64,000 nt of DNA from Paenibacillus sp. P25 (GTDB taxonomy: Bacteria; Bacillota; Bacilli; Paenibacillales; NBRC-103111): assembly GCA_024704175.1 (NCBI GenBank), contig CP085629.1, positions 5,022,001 through 5,086,000 on the forward strand, in the 5' to 3' direction. Of this stretch, positions 57,901 through 64,000 are shown in pieces. The number at the start of each line of letters is the position of its first letter. Position 1 is the stretch's first letter. A program made the position numbers and the translations under genes. The notes under the pieces are model-generated. The model was not told where the DNA came from and ran no database searches. It worked only from the letters and a program-made list of their open reading frames with translations.

Positions 57901-60900
57901 CCGTGGCCGTACACCGGCAGGACCCATGCCTCTTTCTCCGAGCCGCCGCTCCATCCGTCGAGCGGAATGCCCGTAATGGTAATCTTATCCTGAACGATGG
58001 AAGTCGTGGTGTCGCCGTTTCCGGTAGCCCGGATCGAATAAATTTTTGCCAATTCCTTGTTGTAAGGCGTATTTTCCGGAACATGCACGACAAGCTTCAG
58101 CGACTTGGTCCCGCCGGCTGGAACATTTACCGCAGGAACGTTCCCGCTGTCCCAGACCCAGACATTGCCAACCAGCCGGCCGCTTGCAATCTTCTCTCCG
58201 CCTGCATAAAGATCTGCAGGATACGGTCCGATTAATGAAATCAGGAATGTATCGTCGCCTGCTCCGGTATTGCGAAGCGTATGAACATAAGTGGCGTCTT
58301 GACCTGCCGTCACTTTGATATCGTCCGACTGCTCCAGCACATGCTGCCCGCTGACCGTCACTCCGATTTGGTTAAGCGGAAGCGGTTTATAGACTTTTCC
58401 TCCCCGTCGGGCAGAGAAGAATACTGCTGCAGGTTCGCATTGACATATACTGCCGTAGTGACACTTGTCGTGTTGAGCGACCCTAATTTAAATGTCAAGG
58501 TGCGCGATTGTCCCACAGGAACCGAGCTCATATCCCATACGAAGTGCGTATCGCTGAGCCGCATAATGGGATCGCCTGCGTTCGAGCTCTGGCCGATCGA
58601 AGTCAGGTATACCCCGTTTGTGACCGTAAGATCCAGCTTGGCTGCATAAGCGGTGCTTTTCCCGGTATTGCTTGCCGTCAGCGTGAGCGTGCTTTCCTCC
58701 CCGCCGCGGTTAGCCCTGTCTTGTCCGCGTTCAGCAGCAAGGACATGGCCGGTTCGATAATCGTCTGCTGCAGCTGCCCGGCGGAGGCCGATGCCGTCCC
58801 TGCAGCGTTCTTATCGGACTGATAAGTAATGGAAGGCTGGAACACGGCGGTATACGGATTTTGCGCATGATCTTTATCCGTGCTTACCCGGGTTACCACC
58901 GTTACGTTCGTGTCTCCCGAAATATCTCCGATGACATAACCGTTATCGGCCGGTGAATAAGGAATGCTTTTGTCCCCTACCTTCACACTTACGATTTCCT
59001 GCTCCAGGAGCTTGGTACCCGCTAAAACGACATGATACGCGGAGCTGTCCCCGGCGGATCGATGACGACCTTATAGGTCAGTTCATCACCCGGGCGTGCG
59101 GTATTCAAATCCCCGCCATCGTAAGTATTGCCTGTTAAGGTCGCGGTGAGATTGACCGGCGCTACGGATAACGTTTCGGTCTGCACTGCATTCAACTCAT
59201 AAACCTTGGTCAACTGATCGGTTTGGTTCGCCTCGGTGGAATGATACTTATCCAATTTGGCTGTAAGAACAAGATTTCCTTGTCCCGCTCCGACTTGATT
59301 CGTAGGCTTTAAAACAAACGAGACCGGTTTCGTGTTTTTTCCACCGACGATCAGGTTGTTCCAAACGACCTTCCCGTTCGCGAATACTCCGCCGTCCGTA
59401 ACGCCGTCTACCGTAAGCCCGGCGGGTACCGTCACTTCCAATACCGGAACGATGGCCGGAGCGGAGCCGGTATTGTTGTCAATCGTGTAGCCTGCTGTAA
59501 TCGAAGGCTGGCTGTCGGAAAATGTCTTGTACACGATTTGCTGCGTAAGCGTTACGTTCGGTTGTTGAATCGTTACCTGAACAGCGGCGGGCACCGTTTG
59601 TTCTTCCTGTACGGCGTTTACCGTCGGTTTCCAGAAAGCCTTGGCCGAAGCGCCTAATGTTTCCAAATCGGAGGAATAGGCCCCGGTAGTTGGCGAATTC
59701 CCGGTTTCTTTGGCTCTCAACCGGATTTTGTTCTTATACACCGTTGCCGTATCGGATGGAACGGTACTGCTTTTCAGGTCGATCGTCAGCTTGCCGCCTG
59801 CGGCCGCATAAGTGCTTCCGCTTGGAGCATTAGGGGCCAGATCCAGCTTAACCACGTCGAACTTGGTGCTCAACGAGTCGATCGTATCTTCAATGCGAAC
59901 ATCGTAGGCCTGCGTTCCCGGCGGAACCGTCAGGGTCAGGTCATAATCCACCGTATCCCCCGGACGAATGACTGCTTGATTTCCGGGAAGCGTATTCCCC
60001 GCATTGCTGGTTGCGGTAATGACATGATCCAGCATAACGCCCGGCACGATCAGCGCCGCTTGGGCTACCGCCGGGTCATATTTCTCGTCCGGCAGAACCG
60101 AATTCGGCGTTTGGGTTTCCTGCTCATAAGCTTCATGCGTTGCGTAGTATACGCCGGAGGTTCCCACAGCGTTGAAGCTGGAGCCGGAGCCTTGAACCTG
60201 ATTGAGCTTCACGGTAAACGTAAAAGCTTGTTGGGCCGCTCCCGCCAGATTCTGCTTCGGATAAGTGATCGACGTCTTGTCCGGCGAAATCACTCCTCCG
60301 TCTGCAGCCGCCGTAATTTCATAACCGGCCGGAACCGTCACCTGAGGCGTAAAGTCGTATGCGACGCTTGCCCCTGTATTCTCAATAGAGAACACCAAGT
60401 TCTTCTGCTCGTCCTTGCCGATCTTTACGGACGTAGGACTAAACGAAGCGACGAGGTTCGGCACTTTGGCAGTCACTCCGGCTGTGCCGGACTGTACGTT
60501 TTGATATTGCGCTGCACCCACTGCATCCTTCCACTTTAATTGCGCTGCAGAGCTTTGAACCTGTTGGTTCTGCGCATCCGGGGTGACTTTTTCCACCCTG
60601 GTTTTAATGTAGTAGACCGGCGTCGCAGACGTGCCCGCACCCTGGCCTTCCGTATCGGGAAGCGTGAAGGTAACGGTTCCGCCGGAGGTCCCGGAATAGT
60701 TGTAGTCGCTGGTAGAGACGACCGTTCCCGTATGCATGGTAGTATCGTACGTCGACGTTACTTCGACCAGCTTCTGGTTGACAGGAAGCGTATCGATCAG
60801 TCGCGGGCTGTACAGCCAGTCATTCTGCGGCAGGTTTGTCGTGACTTTATATACGACGTAATCGCCTGTTCTTACACTGCCGCCGCTTACCGGCGTATAA

Positions 60901-63290
60901 GAATTTTGGCTGACATCGTAATTGTAGGCCTCGACCAAGGTCTTCGTCACGGTCGGTTTGTTTACCGTCATGGTATTTGAAGGGCCTTCCGAACCGGTGT
61001 AGTGACGATTGACCGTTCCGCTGGCTTGCGAATCATAAACGGTCTCCGATTGCTGCTGAATCTGCTTGCCGGCCCCTACGGTGTCAATGATTTCCGCTTC
61101 ATACTTCAAGGTAACCGTTCGCGTATTCTTTGGTTCGATCTTTCCAATCGGACCGAACAGCAACTTGGTCGGGTTCGAAGCGTCGGGCGACGGGGTGAAC
61201 GGATAATCCGAGCCTGCCGCGACCGCGGGATTTTTCAGATCCGGAGGCAGCAGCTCGGTCAGGTTCACGTTGTAAGCGGGCGCCTCGCCTTCGTTCGTCA
61301 AGGTGATCGTGACCGTTACCTTGTTGCCGCCGTCTACCGTGGTTTGGCTAACCGAACGGGTAATCTTAAGTTTCGGCTCGATATATCTGAGGCTGACGCT
61401 GTCGCGCTGACTCTCGATGTGACCGGGCGAGTTTTGGTAGGAGAGCGTCACCAGATTCTCGGCGCCTTTGTTCGCCAGAACATACTGGGTGCTGTCTTCT
61501 ACGATTACATTTACCTGCGCTTTAATCTGATCAGTATTATTGGGCAGGTCCCCCAGACTCCATAGAAGACTGTTGGACTTGGCCGGATAAGCTCCGTCAT
61601 AGGAAGGCACTTTGTCCCCATTCGGAGTAGAGAATTTAGCCGACGAATAGTCGTCGTTCACGTATCCATAAGGAGCGGTGCCCAGCGGAAGATAGTCCGT
61701 AATCTCGACATTATGCTGAGCCGCATTCATTTGACCGGCATCATAGGTGATCTCGAAGGTCAGGATATCCCCTACCGTAACTGTGGCAAGCCTGTCATTC
61801 GGCGAAGTAACATCCTGGCCGTTGATCTTGACGATTTTCTCGCTGATCTTCGGCGTATCGATGGTAATGGAGGTTTCATCCTCGTCACTTACAATGCCCG
61901 AAACGTCGGTTTCGCCCGTAACTTTCGCTGTATTAACAAGGCTGTCACCTGCAAAAATCGACCCATTGCCGTAGGAACCGGACCATTTCGTGTCGACCTT
62001 GACCTTATAACTGAGCTTAACCTCTTTCTTGGCATCATTCAAAGTCTTTGCATCTACCGTACCCAAACTCCAGGTCAGTGTAGTTGTGCCGTCCGGATTT
62101 TTGCTCGGAGCAGCGTTATCGCCCACTGTACCGGAATAGGCTACAAACGTCTGCCCGTCCCCGATCGTGTCTTCTACAACCACATTCTTCACCGGATAGT
62201 ACTCGTTGGGTCTTACGGTGAGTGTATAGATTAGCTCAGTGCCATAACCGATACCTGTACTTTCCGCTACGGACTTGGTAATGATAATGTCTTTGGCCGT
62301 GGCCAAGTCATAGTCCATCGGGTCCATTGTTGTAGAAGGATACGGCTGGTTGGTGGAGGCATTAACCGCCGAATACGTGAGCGTACCCTTCACCGAATGA
62401 CCATCCTTCACATCGGGACCGGCATTCTCGGCCGCCGCCGCATTCGCCGCTGTGGTCAGCATTTCCTTGTTAAAGAAGGCCCCTTTGAAAGAAAGTGTCT
62501 TAACGGCTCCCTGGCCTACAATCAGGTTGGTCCACCCGAACGAGCGCTTGTTATTCGCGTAATCCACAGCTCCCGCCGTACCGCCGTCCGAGATGCCGTA
62601 AATCTCCACCTCGCCGGGGACCGTATTTGTCAAACCGGTGAATTTGGTCGCGGCTCTCGTATTGTTCACTATATCGAACATATAGTCGAACTGACCCCAT
62701 TCTTCTCCAGACGGCGGCAAACTCGAATCCGTCCCTGCACCTTTCACTGCCTTTGCAGCCTTGGAAGGCGTGATCGTGAACGGTACGACCTTGATCGACT
62801 TCGTCCCCGATACGCTTGGGGCTGAAGGAGGCTCATACAGGTCTCTTGCCGTATCGCTGGCATAAACATTCACTGCCATGCCCAGCGTGTTGCCGAAATT
62901 CACCTGAGCAATATCGACCGAGTCGATGATCACCGGAAAAGAAAACGACTCGCCCGGCGCCAAGCTTTTGATATCCCTCCAATAAGAAGTTTCCTTCTGG
63001 CTTGCCGCATCGATCGTCTTCGTACTCGGTGCCGGGCTTTGCGAGGCATCGGCCCTCAAACCGTTGTCCAGTACCAGCTCGACCCCGACATTATGCGCCC
63101 AGCGGTCGCCGTCGGTATTCTTGATCGTGACGGTTGCCGTGACCTTGTTCCCCAGAGCGACTTGGTCCGCCGCATCGATCGTGACGCTCAAGTTTCCCGT
63201 TATGGCCGCGGCCGATACGCCGATCGCGCCGAAGAACACTTGAAACATCAGCAAAAACGCCATTAAACCAGCAAATAATCTGCGTCTCAA
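54931..63290 (-). CDS. Giant SLH-anchored surface protein with DUF11-like repeats
   Basis: About 2,785 residues; starts TTG 63290 behind GGAGGG. Signal peptide (FAGLMAFLLMFQVFFGAIGV) then many DUF11/isopeptide-type beta domains of about 150 residues (motifs such as VTVGDILTFEITYDAG, TVDGGNKVTVTITLTNEGEA and RPGDTVDYDLTLTVPPG), roughly residues 30-1600. Next come carboxypeptidase-regulatory-like and invasin-like domains (VQGQITDAVTHQPIAGASVA, GDGKSETTLTATIVDTNGKP), a Gly/Ser linker, one more DUF11 domain, and three SLH domains (IAGYPDGLFKADRSITRAE, EDKTFMPDRPISRAEL, IEGYPDGTFKPNASMIRSE). Five frame breaks (near 59050, 58705, 58370, 57395, 55257). SLH domains bind pyruvylated secondary wall polymers (family knowledge). 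Confidence 0.88.
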
Positions 63291-63641
63291 TCGTTTCCCT
63301 CCAAATAAAATATTTAGTTGTCAATGAGCGATGAAACCTGTTATTCTTTCCTATATCCGGCGTAGGCCGGCCGGATTCGGCGGCGGATTGGCGCGCCGCT
63401 TAAGCGCAGCTTTCAATGAATGTCCCCCTTTGGTCGCTCTATTCTCAAAGTCTTCCAAAATACATTAAAACAAAAGGACCTGAACAAAATTTGAACAAGC
63501 CCCAAAGCCCTTTGAAAATTGATCCAAATAGCCGCAGCGTTATGTTCAGAAATTGTTTAGAAGCCTGTGATACATTATTAATTTGATTCACTATTTACAA
63601 CTAGTGCTTCTTTGAACGGGGCCGAACAGGAGTGAACGTTC
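63291..63641. other. Divergent intergenic region
   Basis: About 350 nt between the SLH protein and the MHYT gene. Holds the plus-strand promoter at 63553, a GC-rich patch (63360-63410) and an AT-rich stretch (63460-63600). No gene seen. Confidence 0.5.
63553..63581 (+). promoter_or_regulatory. Putative SigA promoter of the MHYT gene
   Basis: -35 TTGTTT (63553-63558), 17-nt spacer, -10 TATTAA (63576-63581). The segment TGATACATTAT here also occurs in the promoter at 53331. Confidence 0.45.
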
Positions 63642-64000
63642 ATGCTGCTAGAAGGTTATTACAATTACTATATCGTTGCTCTCTCCGTCATCATTGCCAC
63701 CTTGGCCTCCTACTCCGCCTTAAATATAACTGCTAAAATCTCGCACGCTAAGGGAAAAACCCGCTATTTCTGGTCGCTTGCAGGGGCCTTCGTCATGGGA
63801 AGCGGGATCTGGTCGATGCACTTCGTCGGTATGCTGTCGTTCCATCTGCATGTTCAGGTCAAATACGACGTGACCTTGACGATAATCTCCCTGCTTGCAA
63901 GCGCGGCCGCCTCCTTCATCGCGTTTTATATCACCATGCGGCAAAGACATCAACTGGGTGAAACTCGCAGTCGGCGGTCTTTTTATGGGAAGCGGCATTG
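63642..64000 (+). CDS. MHYT-domain signalling protein, 5' part
   Basis: Partial; ATG 63642 after AGGAGTGAACG. YYNYYIVALSVIIATLASYSA is the first membrane helix; ITAKISHAKGKTRYFWSLAG and FVMGSGIWSMHFVGMLSFHL form the MHYT motif thought to bind metal (copper) or sense gases. A frame break near 63950 leads to INWVKLAVGGLFMGSGI, the start of a second MHYT unit. The C-terminal output domain (often a diguanylate cyclase/phosphodiesterase or kinase) is beyond the window. Confidence 0.8.
   Translation, partial: MLLEGYYNYYIVALSVIIATLASYSALNITAKISHAKGKTRYFWSLAGAFVMGSGIWSMHFVGMLSFHLHVQVKYDVTLTIISLLASAAASFIAFYITMRQRHQLGETRSRRSFYGKRH

Noticed and set aside
1..64000. CRISPR arrays, tRNA or rRNA genes, insertion sequences
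   Set aside because: No regular repeat-spacer pattern, no cloverleaf or rRNA segments, and no transposase motifs were seen.

Overview
The window looks like part of the chromosome of a GC-rich Paenibacillus (inference). Supporting signs are strong AGGAGG-type ribosome binding sites, several TTG starts, LplB/LplC-type sugar ABC operons paired with a membrane AraC-type regulator, B. subtilis-like Zur and CcpA sites, SLH surface proteins and a class D sortase. No rRNA, tRNA, CRISPR array, insertion sequence or prophage was seen. I recognise about 52 genes. About 29 of them change reading frame at least once while the same protein family continues in the new frame (about 45-47 breaks, many in runs of four to six G or C). 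I therefore annotate them as single genes with frame breaks. Sequencing or assembly error is the likelier cause, but I cannot prove it.

Layout. 1-9.2 kb (minus): polysaccharide-use operon of two ABC permeases, a solute-binding lipoprotein, a DUF4091/GH123-like hydrolase, a Gfo/Idh/MocA oxidoreductase and a secreted family 8 polysaccharide lyase, with a divergent membrane-bound AraC regulator (9.4-11.6 kb). 11.7-16.5 kb: small membrane proteins and a ComP/NarL-like two-component pair. 16.5-20.6 kb: sugar/proton symporter, NAD-type 6-phosphogluconate dehydrogenase and glucose-6-phosphate dehydrogenase. 20.7-26.4 kb: thioredoxin reductase, then a zinc regulon (znuC-znuB-znuA-ferredoxin-like gene, zur, a COG0523 GTPase) with three Zur boxes. 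26.5-29 kb: serine hydrolase, a hairpin-rich region and a DUF2935 protein. 29.2-35.2 kb: sugar-acid catabolic operon (FAH-family dehydratase-like, UxaA-family dehydratase, semialdehyde dehydrogenase, MFS transporter) under an IclR regulator with two matching operators. 35.4-41.2 kb: redox and detoxification genes (azoreductase, DUF2277, SDR, two imine-reductase-like enzymes) with TetR and MerR regulators whose operators can be read directly.

41.3-51.4 kb is the most unusual locus. It is one long minus-strand operon: AtuA-like, DUF4387, two permeases, solute-binding lipoprotein, two ADP-ribosylglycohydrolase-family proteins (one with a C-terminal beta-sandwich) and a ribokinase. A GntR repressor gene lies directly upstream and matching operators sit before both. 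I infer an uptake and breakdown route for a ribosylated compound.

51.8-64 kb is cell-surface related: an orphan response regulator with a BTAD output domain, a Gly/Ser-rich protein with a PPNTG sorting signal translationally coupled to its own class D sortase, a giant (about 2,785-residue) SLH protein built of DUF11-like repeats, and the start of an MHYT-domain signalling protein.
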